From the NCBI GenBank assembly GCA_016198045.1, contig JACQJI010000001.1:1-9630 (forward strand): a stretch of 9,630 nt of DNA. Direction: 5' to 3'. Made by a program: the position numbers and the translations under genes. This DNA comes from Candidatus Doudnabacteria bacterium. GTDB lineage: Bacteria; Patescibacteriota; Doudnabacteria; UBA920; O2-02-FULL-48-8. Positions 1-6,297 of the stretch are shown here, in pieces (positions within the stretch are counted from its first letter, which is position 1; each line of letters starts with the position of its first letter). The notes beneath the pieces were generated by a model. The model was not told the origin of the DNA and searched no databases. It was given only the letters and a program-made list of their open reading frames with translations.

Positions 1-39
1 GTGTTAGATACTATATTTAATGCATTGAATAATAATTAA

Positions 40-92
40 TTTTACCCACCTCTCCCGGCACTTCGTGCCACCCTCTCCTGAAAGGAGAGGGT
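40..92. repeat. REP-like palindromic element upstream of rarA
   Basis: Two adjacent perfect hairpins are visible: GGCAC/GTGCC (57-61 and 65-69, loop TTC), then ACCCTCTCC/GGAGAGGGT (70-78 and 84-92, loop TGAAA). The second has the same loop and near-identical arms as the hairpin at 6931-6949 (CCTCCCC, TGAAA, GGGGAGG) inside the polymerase gene, so the two belong to one dispersed family in this genome. The element ends just before the GGAG at 94-97 that probably serves as the rarA ribosome site, leaving that site unpaired. Mobility is inferred only from the repetition and the sequence form. Confidence 0.7.
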
Positions 93-105
93 CGGAGCTC
101 TCAGA

Positions 106-1251
106 ATGGAACCACTAGCCAATAAAATCAGGCCCAAGAGTTTAGATGAATTTGTGGGCCAGGAGCACTTAGTCGGCAAGGATAAACCCTTGCGGATTGC
201 CATTGAGCAGCGGCATTTGTTTTCGTTTATCCTTTGGGGACCTCCGGGAGTTGGTAAAACCACTTTGGCTCGCATTTATGCTAAGGCCTTGGAAGCCGAA
301 TATTTTGAATTATCCGCGGTCTCGGCTGGCAAGGACGACATCAGAAAAATCGTAGAAAAAAAACCGGACCTTTTGAGCAGTCGGCCTAAGGTTTTGTTCC
401 TGGACGAAATCCACCGGTTCAACAAAGCCCAGCAGGATTATTTATTGCCGTCGGTTGAATCGGGAAAACTGACTTTAATCGGCGCGACAACTGAAAATCC
501 CAGCTTCGAAGTTATTTCTCCTTTACTTTCTCGCTGTCGTGTGTTTGTGCTCAATGAGCTTAATGAACAGGAGATGGGTAAAATCATCGAGCGCACAGGG
601 TTTGCAATTTCCAAAGATGCGAAAGATTGGCTTATCAGAATGGCCAACGGAGACGCCAGACAAGCCATTACCATGCTGGAAAACACTGACAAATTTTACA
701 AGGAAATAACTATTGAAAATCTTAAGAATACTTTGCAAAGCAGGCACTTGCGGTATGACAAGCAGGCCGAGGAGCACTACAACACCATTTCGGCGTTTAT
801 CAAATCCATGCGCGCCAGCCAGCCGGACGCGGCATTGTATTATTTAGCCCGCATGGTGGAGGCAGGAGAGGATCCGAAATTTATTGCCCGGCGCATGGTT
901 GTGTTTGCTTCAGAGGATGTCGGATTAGCTGATCCAAAAGCATTGATGGTGGCAAACGACGTTTTTCGCGCTGTGGAGACGATTGGATACCCTGAATGCG
1001 CAATCAATTTAGCTCATGGCGCCTCATATCTTACGCTTGCTCCCAAAAGCCGCGACTCGTATGATGCGTATTTTGAAGCCGTGAATGATGTGAAGGAACA
1101 CGGCAATTTGCCGATTCCGCTTAAGATTCGCAATGCCCCAACCAAGCTCATGAAGGACTTAGATTACGGCAAGAATTATGATCCTTACACTAAAGACGAT
1201 TTACTACCCGAGAAACTAAAAGGTAAAAAGTATTTAAAGAGAGATAAATAA
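106..1251 (+). CDS. rarA: Replication-associated recombination protein A (RarA/MgsA), AAA+ ATPase
   Basis: RarA is a clamp-loader-like AAA+ ATPase that acts in the cytoplasm at stalled replication forks, with links to SSB and recombination. The N-terminus (PLANKIRPKSLDEFVGQEHL) is the family signature. Walker A is GPPGVGKT (residues 45-52), Walker B is LFLDEIHRF (97-105), sensor 1 is GATTENPSF (126-134), an arginine-finger-like SRCR is at 142-145 and the sensor 2 region is GDARQAI (182-188). The C-terminal oligomerisation half includes EDVGLADP (270-277) and LRNAPTKLMK-like residues near 341-350. At 381 residues it is somewhat shorter than the roughly 440 of the E. coli protein, mainly through compact linkers, and nothing essential seems missing. 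GGAG at 94-97 lies 8 bases before the ATG. A terminator follows, so it is not co-transcribed with the sigma gene by default. The identification is very secure. Confidence 0.96.
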   Translation: MEPLANKIRPKSLDEFVGQEHLVGKDKPLRIAIEQRHLFSFILWGPPGVGKTTLARIYAKALEAEYFELSAVSAGKDDIRKIVEKKPDLLSSRPKVLFLDEIHRFNKAQQDYLLPSVESGKLTLIGATTENPSFEVISPLLSRCRVFVLNELNEQEMGKIIERTGFAISKDAKDWLIRMANGDARQAITMLENTDKFYKEITIENLKNTLQSRHLRYDKQAEEHYNTISAFIKSMRASQPDAALYYLARMVEAGEDPKFIARRMVVFASEDVGLADPKALMVANDVFRAVETIGYPECAINLAHGASYLTLAPKSRDSYDAYFEAVNDVKEHGNLPIPLKIRNAPTKLMKDLDYGKNYDPYTKDDLLPEKLKGKKYLKRDK

Positions 1252-1265
1252 TCTTTGATCTATTT

Positions 1266-1292
1266 GAGGGGCCTAAGATTGAGGCCTTTTTT
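1266..1292 (+). terminator. Rho-independent terminator after rarA
   Basis: A GGCCT/AGGCC stem (1270-1274 and 1282-1286) with a 7-base loop is followed by six T (1287-1292). Two G-U pairs and one A-U pair can extend the stem. The stem is short but correctly placed 15-40 bases after the rarA stop. Confidence 0.65.
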
Positions 1293-1309
1293 AACTATTA
1301 AAAAAAGGA

Positions 1310-1315
1310 TATAAT
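1310..1315 (+). promoter_or_regulatory. -10 box of the sigma-factor gene promoter
   Basis: A perfect TATAAT lies 31 bases before the ATG and would start transcription near 1322. The hexamer 17 bases upstream is only TTTTTT, which is the T-run of the preceding terminator, so the -35 element is poor. The housekeeping-type -10 suggests the gene is read by the main sigma factor rather than by its own product. Confidence 0.6.
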
Positions 1316-1331
1316 GACTATCATGCTTTCT

Positions 1332-1338
1332 AAGGAGG
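1332..1338 (+). promoter_or_regulatory. Strong Shine-Dalgarno site AAGGAGG
   Basis: A full anti-16S match, AAGGAGG, lies 7 bases before the ATG at 1346 and fixes that start. It is the only full consensus ribosome site in the window. Most other genes here have weak or no such site. Confidence 0.9.
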
Positions 1339-1345
1339 ATTCGAC

Positions 1346-2383
1346 ATGTCAAATGATGGCAAGTTGCTTCCTCTGAAGGAGGCACAGCGCATCCTCGTTG
1401 AGGAGACAGTACCGTTCGTTGAGGCCACCGGGCGCAGGGTCGTAAAATCTTTCCCGAACTTCGTTGAGCTTGATGATCTGATTCAGGACGGAATCGTGGG
1501 ATTGATTGATGCCGCATTGCGGTTTGATAAAACCCGCGGTGTTCAGTTTCGGACCTTTGCCGAGAGGCGCATCAGGGGCAACATGATTGATGCTCTCCGA
1601 GAATCATCATGGCCTCGCGGGATCAGGAAGCTTAGGCGGAAAATCGAGGAGGCGCGTGTTTCGCTGCGCGAGGCGGGAATTGAGCCTTCTCACGCTGGTT
1701 TAGCGGCTCAACTTCACATGCAGGAGAGTATCCTTACGAGCAATATTGTAAGAATCAGGACCTTAGAGGTTCTCTCGCCCTCGGCAACCGCTGAAGAACT
1801 TGACGGTTTTGTTCTACCGGATGGTTTGCTTCCTAACGAGCCCACTTCACCTGAGCAGCTGGTTATGGAAAAGGAGCGAGTGGCTCAGATTCGGGCAGCG
1901 ATTCTTAGCCTTCCGCCAAAAGAGCGAAAAATAATCGTCAGGTACTACTATGGTGATCGGACGATGAAGCAGATTGGCAAGGGGGTTGGCGTTAATGAAT
2001 CTCGGGTGTCGCAGCTCCATGCGCGAGCGATACGCCGACTCAGGGAGGCGTTGACGAATTTCGCTCTGCCGAACGGAAGACGGGCCCTTCGCAATTTCAG
2101 ACCAATCTCATCTGAGATTCCTCAGGTGACTGAGCTTTCTCGTAAGACAGAGAAAGTGTCTGAAGTTCGTGAACAGTTAAGCCAAGGCGAGCCACAGCGG
2201 CTACCCAGAGAAAAGAAGAGAGTGCCGCGGTCCAAGGCGCAGCCGAACCGTAAGCGCAGAAAACGAGCGCGGACTATCTCCAAGCGCGACTTCTCCCGAT
2301 ATGCGCTAATGGGCGCTAAGATGGAGATCGAAATTGACACACTCAAGCAGCTAATTCATCAACTAGCTACTTGGCGGCCGTAG
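1346..2383 (+). CDS. RNA polymerase sigma factor, FliA/WhiG-like (group 3), with basic C-terminal extension
   Basis: This protein would direct RNA polymerase to an alternative promoter class. Region 2 runs over residues 16-88, with LDDLIQDGIVGLIDAALRF (42-60, core binding) and FRTFAERRIRGNMIDALR (68-85, -10 recognition). SSWPRGIRK (87-95) matches the W-PR motif that FliA-type factors carry after region 2. Region 3 covers about 95-145. Region 4 covers about 185-237 with a helix-turn-helix at 205-232 (MKQIGKGVGVNESRVSQL). Region 1 is absent, as in group 3 factors. After region 4 there are about 105 extra residues: a linker rich in charged residues, a very basic stretch at 288-315 and a C-terminal amphipathic helix at about 318-342. 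FliA proteins normally end near region 4. It has its own promoter, ribosome site and terminator. Sampled 60-base lines are 58 and 62 percent G+C against 45-50 in neighbours. No flagellar genes are nearby, so the regulon is unknown. Confidence 0.92.
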   Translation: MSNDGKLLPLKEAQRILVEETVPFVEATGRRVVKSFPNFVELDDLIQDGIVGLIDAALRFDKTRGVQFRTFAERRIRGNMIDALRESSWPRGIRKLRRKIEEARVSLREAGIEPSHAGLAAQLHMQESILTSNIVRIRTLEVLSPSATAEELDGFVLPDGLLPNEPTSPEQLVMEKERVAQIRAAILSLPPKERKIIVRYYYGDRTMKQIGKGVGVNESRVSQLHARAIRRLREALTNFALPNGRRALRNFRPISSEIPQVTELSRKTEKVSEVREQLSQGEPQRLPREKKRVPRSKAQPNRKRRKRARTISKRDFSRYALMGAKMEIEIDTLKQLIHQLATWRP

Positions 2384-2405
2384 CTGTAAGCTTTCGGCCT
2401 TTTTT
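2376..2405 (+). terminator. Terminator starting inside the end of the sigma gene
   Basis: A GGCCG/CGGCC stem (2376-2380 and 2395-2399) is followed by six T (2400-2405). The left arm lies in the last coding codons and the loop contains the TAG stop, so terminating ribosomes would cover the stem. Read from the convergent minus-strand gene, the T-run is on the wrong side, so this works mainly for the plus strand. Confidence 0.65.
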
Positions 2406-2416
2406 AAAAAAAACAG

Positions 2417-3487
2417 TTATTCAATCAAGGCGGTAAAATCAATCCAGTCATCAAGTTCTGTTTCTGATTGGACATAGCCGCGGATGTCGCTTGAAAGGCC
2501 CTTTTTGATTCCCAAATGCAGGTGCTTGCGCTCACCATCTGTTTCACTGCTGTCAGCATCACCCAACAAAGCAATTTTTTCGCCGGGGATTATGTAATCT
2601 TCAGCTTGTTTGGTCACACTACCCAGTTTGATATGCCCATAAATCACAGTCACTGGTTGATCTTGGATCAAGCAATCCTGGATCAAAACGCCGCCATAGC
2701 CCTGCGCGGTTTTTTTCTCGCGGAGAAACCCTCCGCAAATCGCAAAGATTTCAACATTCTTCTTTTCCTCGCCGGCTAAAATTTCGTAATCAACCGCATT
2801 GTGAAACCCCTTGAATCTTTCTGGTGCGACTGGGGACTGACCCGGCTCCACGTATAGCCCAAAAGGTTTTTTGGTGACTCTTCTCTCAGCTTGCCTAATT
2901 GGTTGGACTAAGCTTTGCTTGTCATTATGAAATACCAGACTGTCAATAAATTCCCGAAAAGTTGCTTCTGACAGTTTTGGATTGTAAGCAAAGACATAAA
3001 ATATGCTGGGGTCGTTGTTCGTAAGGCGAATATCAATTAGTTTGTGTTGTTCATTTCGCCAACTTGGTTGAAAGGGAAAATCGGCAATGTTTGGCTTTTT
3101 CTTAATTTCATATTCTATGGCAGCATGACCTTTGATTTCGGTTGGTTTTCGGCTTAGTATATCCACCGTTGAGAGTGTCAGAAACTCGTTGCCAGTAAAA
3201 TATCGGATAAAAATTTGTGGCTCTTCTTTGTTGTTTATGCTAATACTTTCAATTTGCGGCACATATTCAGCAGTAACATTTGAAGGCAGTTGAGCTGAAA
3301 ATCGGAATAGGGGATTGAGTTTGGTGAATTCAAAGCTGTTTGGCTGTTGTGCCAAATCCTGGTTTGGTTGTTGCGTTGTTTGGGATTGCTGTTGTTCTTC
3401 AGATCTGTCTGATTTGCTAAGAAAAATTATTAGCAATACTGCTCCAACTAACAGCAAAAAAATGATAATTTTGACTTTGTAATTCAT
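2417..3487 (-). CDS. Membrane-anchored M23-family (LytM-like) metallopeptidase
   Basis: This is a probable zinc endopeptidase that cuts peptidoglycan cross-bridges outside the membrane. Numbering from the start chosen here gives 356 residues. A short cytoplasmic MNYKVK is followed by one hydrophobic anchor (about 6-24), a Gln-rich linker (about 31-52), a domain of about 140 residues reminiscent of PsbP-like folds (about 55-190, weak call), and the M23 domain (about 208-356). All expected metal ligands are present: H229 and D233 in HNAVDYE, H285 in YGH, and H322 and H324 in HLHLG, so activity is likely. The start was chosen at 3487. Upstream in-frame ATGs exist at 3493 and 3523, but a good promoter (TGGACA, 17 bases, TATATT) overlies that stretch and would start the RNA at the 3487 ATG itself. 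The gene is convergent with the sigma gene (33-base gap) and divergent from the polysaccharide operon, which fits a cell-envelope role. Confidence 0.86.
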   Translation of the reverse strand: MNYKVKIIIFLLLVGAVLLIIFLSKSDRSEEQQQSQTTQQPNQDLAQQPNSFEFTKLNPLFRFSAQLPSNVTAEYVPQIESISINNKEEPQIFIRYFTGNEFLTLSTVDILSRKPTEIKGHAAIEYEIKKKPNIADFPFQPSWRNEQHKLIDIRLTNNDPSIFYVFAYNPKLSEATFREFIDSLVFHNDKQSLVQPIRQAERRVTKKPFGLYVEPGQSPVAPERFKGFHNAVDYEILAGEEKKNVEIFAICGGFLREKKTAQGYGGVLIQDCLIQDQPVTVIYGHIKLGSVTKQAEDYIIPGEKIALLGDADSSETDGERKHLHLGIKKGLSSDIRGYVQSETELDDWIDFTALIE

Positions 3488-3493
3488 AATCAT

Positions 3494-3522
3494 AATATAA
3501 ACCAAGCAAAATGCCCTGTCCA
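3494..3522 (-). promoter_or_regulatory. Promoter of the M23 peptidase gene (leaderless start)
   Basis: On the minus strand, -35 TGGACA (3522-3517, one mismatch to consensus) is followed by exactly 17 bases and -10 TATATT (3499-3494). Transcription starting 7 bases beyond the -10 would begin at the A of the ATG at 3487, giving a leaderless mRNA. There is no Shine-Dalgarno match before any of the three possible ATGs, which agrees. Confidence 0.7.
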
Positions 3523-3571
3523 TGTTGGTTTTATTTGCGTGTCGGGGTGGATATGCTAAAATGTACTATCG

Positions 3572-3598
3572 TTACGACGTAAAATGCGCGGCCGCGCA
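3572..3598. promoter_or_regulatory. Two palindromes in the divergent intergenic region
   Basis: TTACG-A-CGTAA (3572-3582) and the perfect 14-base palindrome TGCGCGGCCGCGCA (3585-3598) stand side by side, midway between two divergent promoters. The second is entirely G+C apart from its ends, in an otherwise A+T-rich spacer. They could be operators for a shared regulator of the peptidase and polysaccharide genes. No T-run follows, so they are not terminators. The regulatory role is inferred. Confidence 0.4.
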
Positions 3599-3612
3599 AA
3601 ACACGAATAGGC

Positions 3613-3641
3613 TTTATATTAATTAGAAAATTAGCTATAAT
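3613..3641 (+). promoter_or_regulatory. Promoter of the polysaccharide operon
   Basis: -10 TATAAT (3636-3641) lies 9 bases before the ATG at 3651, with a weak -35 TTTATA (3613-3618) at 17-base spacing. Transcription would begin near 3648, so the mRNA would have only about 3 bases before the start codon. The GAGG at 3645-3648 is too close to the ATG to act as a ribosome site. A second possible extended -10 (TGCTAAAAT, 3554-3562) would give a longer leader containing both palindromes. Confidence 0.6.
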
Positions 3642-3650
3642 ATCGAGGCC

Positions 3651-5111
3651 ATGCTTCACATCGGCCGGAACATTTTTAGCCTGGTTGTGTCTAGGATAAC
3701 CGCCGGAGTTATCCTATTTTTAATTTACACCAGGCTAGTTCAGTATTTAGGGCCTGAGGTCGCCGGCCAGTACGGACTTATCTCGTCTTACCTATTGGTG
3801 TTTTCATTTTTCATCGATTTGGGCATGTCTCAGCTGGTGATCAAGAAAGTCAGCGAGAACCAAACCCATGCTGACAAGTACCTAAATAACTATTTCTTGA
3901 TCCAACTTGTTTTGGGTTTTGTGTTTATGGCAATTATGGATGCGGTGGTCTATTTCGCGAATTATCCTCCCACAGTCCAATCAGCATTGTACGTGGCCAG
4001 TCTGGGACTGTTGCTTTCGGCGGTCAGCTTGCCGTTCCGCTCCGTGGTCAACGCTTTTCAGAAGCTGACGGTGATCGCCAAAGTTAATTTTGTCAACTCC
4101 TTGATCAACGGCGCCATGATGGCTTTGGCCATCTGGTTGAGGCAAGACATTTTTTTCCTGGCCTTCATCAGTGTGACGGTCAGCATTTTCGACATAATCG
4201 TTTATGGTTATATCGTGCACAAAAAATTTGTGCCGTTTCGCTGGCAGTTCGATCCTCAGTTTATAAAAACTTTATTCATCTGGACTTGGCCATTTACTCT
4301 GCTGACTGTATTCAGTATTTATAATCGGGTTGATACCCTGTTGCTGCCGCATTTTCGGAATTTTACCGAAACGGGATATTATGCCGCGGCTTACAAGTTT
4401 TGGGACGTGCTGGCTTTTCTGCCGAACGTGATTGGCATTTCTCTCTATCCATTTTTTGCGGAAATGATTGCCAAGGGGCTTAAGGATCAGGTTAAAATTG
4501 GTTTGGAAACTTATACCAGATACATGATTGCGCTGGGTTTGCCGCTGGCTTTGGGAGCATACTTACTGGCTCCGCAACTGACTTTGGCTTTTTATGGCAA
4601 GGATTTTTTGCCTGCTGCCGGAGCCCTTTGGCTTTTGGTCAGCGCGGTTGCAATCCTGCTGATCTATTCTCCAGCCAATAGTTTGATCATCTCTCAAGAG
4701 ACCAGACTTGCTACCAGAGTTACTGGTTCGACTTTGTTTTTGAACTTGATTTTAAACGTGATTTTTATTCCCAAATACGGTTTTGTGGCCGCAGCCGCAG
4801 TGACCGTGCTTTCGGAGCTGAATCAAGCTTTTTGGTATTGGATTTTGATCAGAAAGAAAATAATTGAATACCGGTTTCTGCGCTACTTTATCAAGCCCAT
4901 AGTGGCCGGAGCAGTGATGGCCGCCGCAGTTATGTTTTTGAAAGAAACGAATCTTTGGTTGGCGATACTTGGAGGAGCCGTGGTCTATGGTTTGGTTCTG
5001 TTAGGCCAGAAATTTTTCCAAAGATCTGATTGGGAGCTGTTTAAAGCCGCTATTGATATCCGGAAACCCGCCGCGGCTCCGGCAAGTGATATTAACCCGT
5101 CCGGCACTTAA
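3651..5111 (+). CDS. Wzx-like polysaccharide flippase (MOP/MATE superfamily)
   Basis: This is a polytopic membrane protein of 486 residues that would move lipid-linked glycan units from the inner to the outer face of the cytoplasmic membrane. The N-terminus (NIFSLVVSRITAGVILFLIY, 8-27) and the following IDLGMSQLVIKKVSE (55-69) are typical of O-antigen flippases. I count 12-14 likely membrane segments, for example about 11-30, 44-62, 80-102, 112-128, 145-163, 167-189, 208-225, 245-268, 290-310, 325-345, 360-397 (two), 412-430 and 435-455. FYGKDFLPAAGALWLL (314-329) and PANSLIISQETRLATRV (341-357) are also familiar flippase features. The C-terminal 30 residues are a soluble Ala/Pro-rich tail. 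It is the first gene of a tight operon, with the glycosyltransferase starting 2 bases after its stop. The superfamily is secure, but the exact substrate cannot be read from the sequence. Confidence 0.9.
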   Translation: MLHIGRNIFSLVVSRITAGVILFLIYTRLVQYLGPEVAGQYGLISSYLLVFSFFIDLGMSQLVIKKVSENQTHADKYLNNYFLIQLVLGFVFMAIMDAVVYFANYPPTVQSALYVASLGLLLSAVSLPFRSVVNAFQKLTVIAKVNFVNSLINGAMMALAIWLRQDIFFLAFISVTVSIFDIIVYGYIVHKKFVPFRWQFDPQFIKTLFIWTWPFTLLTVFSIYNRVDTLLLPHFRNFTETGYYAAAYKFWDVLAFLPNVIGISLYPFFAEMIAKGLKDQVKIGLETYTRYMIALGLPLALGAYLLAPQLTLAFYGKDFLPAAGALWLLVSAVAILLIYSPANSLIISQETRLATRVTGSTLFLNLILNVIFIPKYGFVAAAAVTVLSELNQAFWYWILIRKKIIEYRFLRYFIKPIVAGAVMAAAVMFLKETNLWLAILGGAVVYGLVLLGQKFFQRSDWELFKAAIDIRKPAAAPASDINPSGT

Positions 5112-5113
5112 AT

Positions 5114-6223
5114 ATGACCATAGGGATTGAAGCGGAGAGGGCAAATTTACCGCAGAAAACCGGAGTGGAGGTTTATGCTGCGGAATTGATCAAAAATTTG
5201 GCTAGGCAAGATGCCAAAAACGATTATGTTCTTTACTTTCGCAGCCAGCCGCAAGACTGGTTTCAGCAGCTGCCGCCAAATTTCAAACTGAAAGTTATCC
5301 CATTTCCCAAATTCTGGACACAACTGCGGATTTCTTGGGAAATACTTTGGCATCCGGTGGATGTCCTGGCCATTTTGGCTTCCGCCCTGCCGATTTGGCA
5401 TCCTGCTAATTCTGTGGTCACGGTCCACGACGTGGCTTGGAAATTATTTCCCGAAGCGTTTACCCCGTTTATGCGCCGTTATCTGGAATGGTCCACCAGC
5501 TTTGCCGTGCGAAGCGCGTCCAAAGTCATAGCTGTATCAGAATCGACGAAAAGAGATTTGGTGAAATACTACCAGATAAATCCTGAAAAGATTGAGGTCA
5601 TCCCGTTGGCGGCAGGCGAGCAGTTTAGGCCACAAAGTTACGAACAATCCCAGCCGATCCTCGATAAATTTGGTCTGGTCTATCAAAAATATATTCTGTT
5701 TGTCGGTACCATGCAGCCCAGAAAAAACATTCCGCGCTTGGTTGAGGCCTTTATCCGGCTCAAACAGAAAAACCACATCGAAGAAAAGCTGGTCATTGTC
5801 GGGAAAAAAGGCTGGCTTTGGCAGCCGATAGAAAAAAAGATTGCGGAGGGTGGTTTGGGCCAGGCAGTAAAAGTGCTGGATTACGTGACCGATGAGGACT
5901 TGCCTGCTTTGTTCTCCGGAGCAAGCGTGTTCACTCTTCCTGCTTTATACGAAGGATTTGGGATTCCACCGCTCGAAGCCATGGCATGTGGAGTGCCGGT
6001 AGTCGTGTCCAACGTTTCGTCCCTGCCGGAAGTCGTGGGGGATGCCGGGATCTTGGTGGATCCTAATTCCGTGGATTCGATTGCCGAAGGGCTGCTTAAG
6101 GGTCTTACTGATAAAGAGTTTAAAGCGAGTATGGTTCAGAAGGGACTGGAGCAGGCAGCAAAGTTTAGTTGGGAAGAGACGGCAAGAAAGACTTTGGTAT
6201 TACTAGAAAGTTTAAAGAACTAA
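5114..6223 (+). CDS. Glycosyltransferase family 4 (GT-B fold)
   Basis: A cytoplasmic, possibly membrane-associated, retaining glycosyltransferase of 369 residues that uses a nucleotide-activated sugar to extend a glycan. The N-terminal Rossmann domain has an acceptor-side loop KTGVEVYAAEL (15-25) and VVTVHDVAW (101-109). AVRSASKVIAVSESTKRDL (131-149) is a hallmark of the family. The C-terminal domain begins near YILFVGTMQPRKN (193-205), where R203 and K204 would contact the donor phosphate. The EX7E motif is EGFGIPPLE (E280 and E288), followed by AMACGVPVVVSNVSSLPEVVGDAGILVDP (289-317), the usual donor-binding end. The start lies 2 bases after the flippase stop with no Shine-Dalgarno match, so translational coupling is likely. 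The start at MTIGIEAERA is standard for this family (mannosyl- or rhamnosyl-transferase-like). The sugar specificity is unknown. Confidence 0.94.
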   Translation: MTIGIEAERANLPQKTGVEVYAAELIKNLARQDAKNDYVLYFRSQPQDWFQQLPPNFKLKVIPFPKFWTQLRISWEILWHPVDVLAILASALPIWHPANSVVTVHDVAWKLFPEAFTPFMRRYLEWSTSFAVRSASKVIAVSESTKRDLVKYYQINPEKIEVIPLAAGEQFRPQSYEQSQPILDKFGLVYQKYILFVGTMQPRKNIPRLVEAFIRLKQKNHIEEKLVIVGKKGWLWQPIEKKIAEGGLGQAVKVLDYVTDEDLPALFSGASVFTLPALYEGFGIPPLEAMACGVPVVVSNVSSLPEVVGDAGILVDPNSVDSIAEGLLKGLTDKEFKASMVQKGLEQAAKFSWEETARKTLVLLESLKN

Positions 6224-6226
6224 TTA

Positions 6227-6286
6227 CGCAATGCTGAACTTGATTCAGCATCTCAAAACGAGATCCTGACTTTCGTCAGGATTGCG
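6227..6286. repeat. 60-base compound palindrome folding into a four-way junction
   Basis: An outer stem CGCAAT/ATTGCG (6227-6232 and 6281-6286) closes three hairpins that follow one another with no unpaired base: GCTGAA/TTCAGC (6233-6249, loop CTTGA), ATCTC/GAGAT (6250-6264, loop AAAAC) and CCTGAC/GTCAGG (6265-6280, loop TTTC). The first and third hairpins resemble REP-like units elsewhere in the window: loop CTTGA recurs at 6574-6578, and the arms resemble 8192-8212. It lies 3 bases after the glycosyltransferase stop and 11 before the polymerase start. It has no T-run, so it is not a standard terminator. Confidence 0.85.
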
Positions 6287-6297
6287 AAAAAAAGCAC

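Noticed and set aside
42..275. Open frame on the minus strand across the rarA start and the upstream repeat.
   Set aside because: It is antisense to the conserved RarA N-terminus and formed partly by the palindromic repeat. Such repeats often give spurious frames.
2406..2416. T-rich run on the minus strand just after the M23 gene stop, considered as its terminator.
   Set aside because: The T-run comes before, not after, the hairpin in that direction, so the order is wrong for intrinsic termination.
2516..2779. Open frame of 87 codons on the plus strand inside the M23 peptidase gene.
   Set aside because: It is antisense to the catalytic domain, has no ribosome site, and its protein has no recognisable features. 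It is a shadow frame.
6227..6286. Cloverleaf shape taken as a tRNA gene.
   Set aside because: It is 60 bases long, has a 6-bp closing stem, no T-psi-C or anticodon loop pattern, and no linkers between arms. It is a palindromic element.
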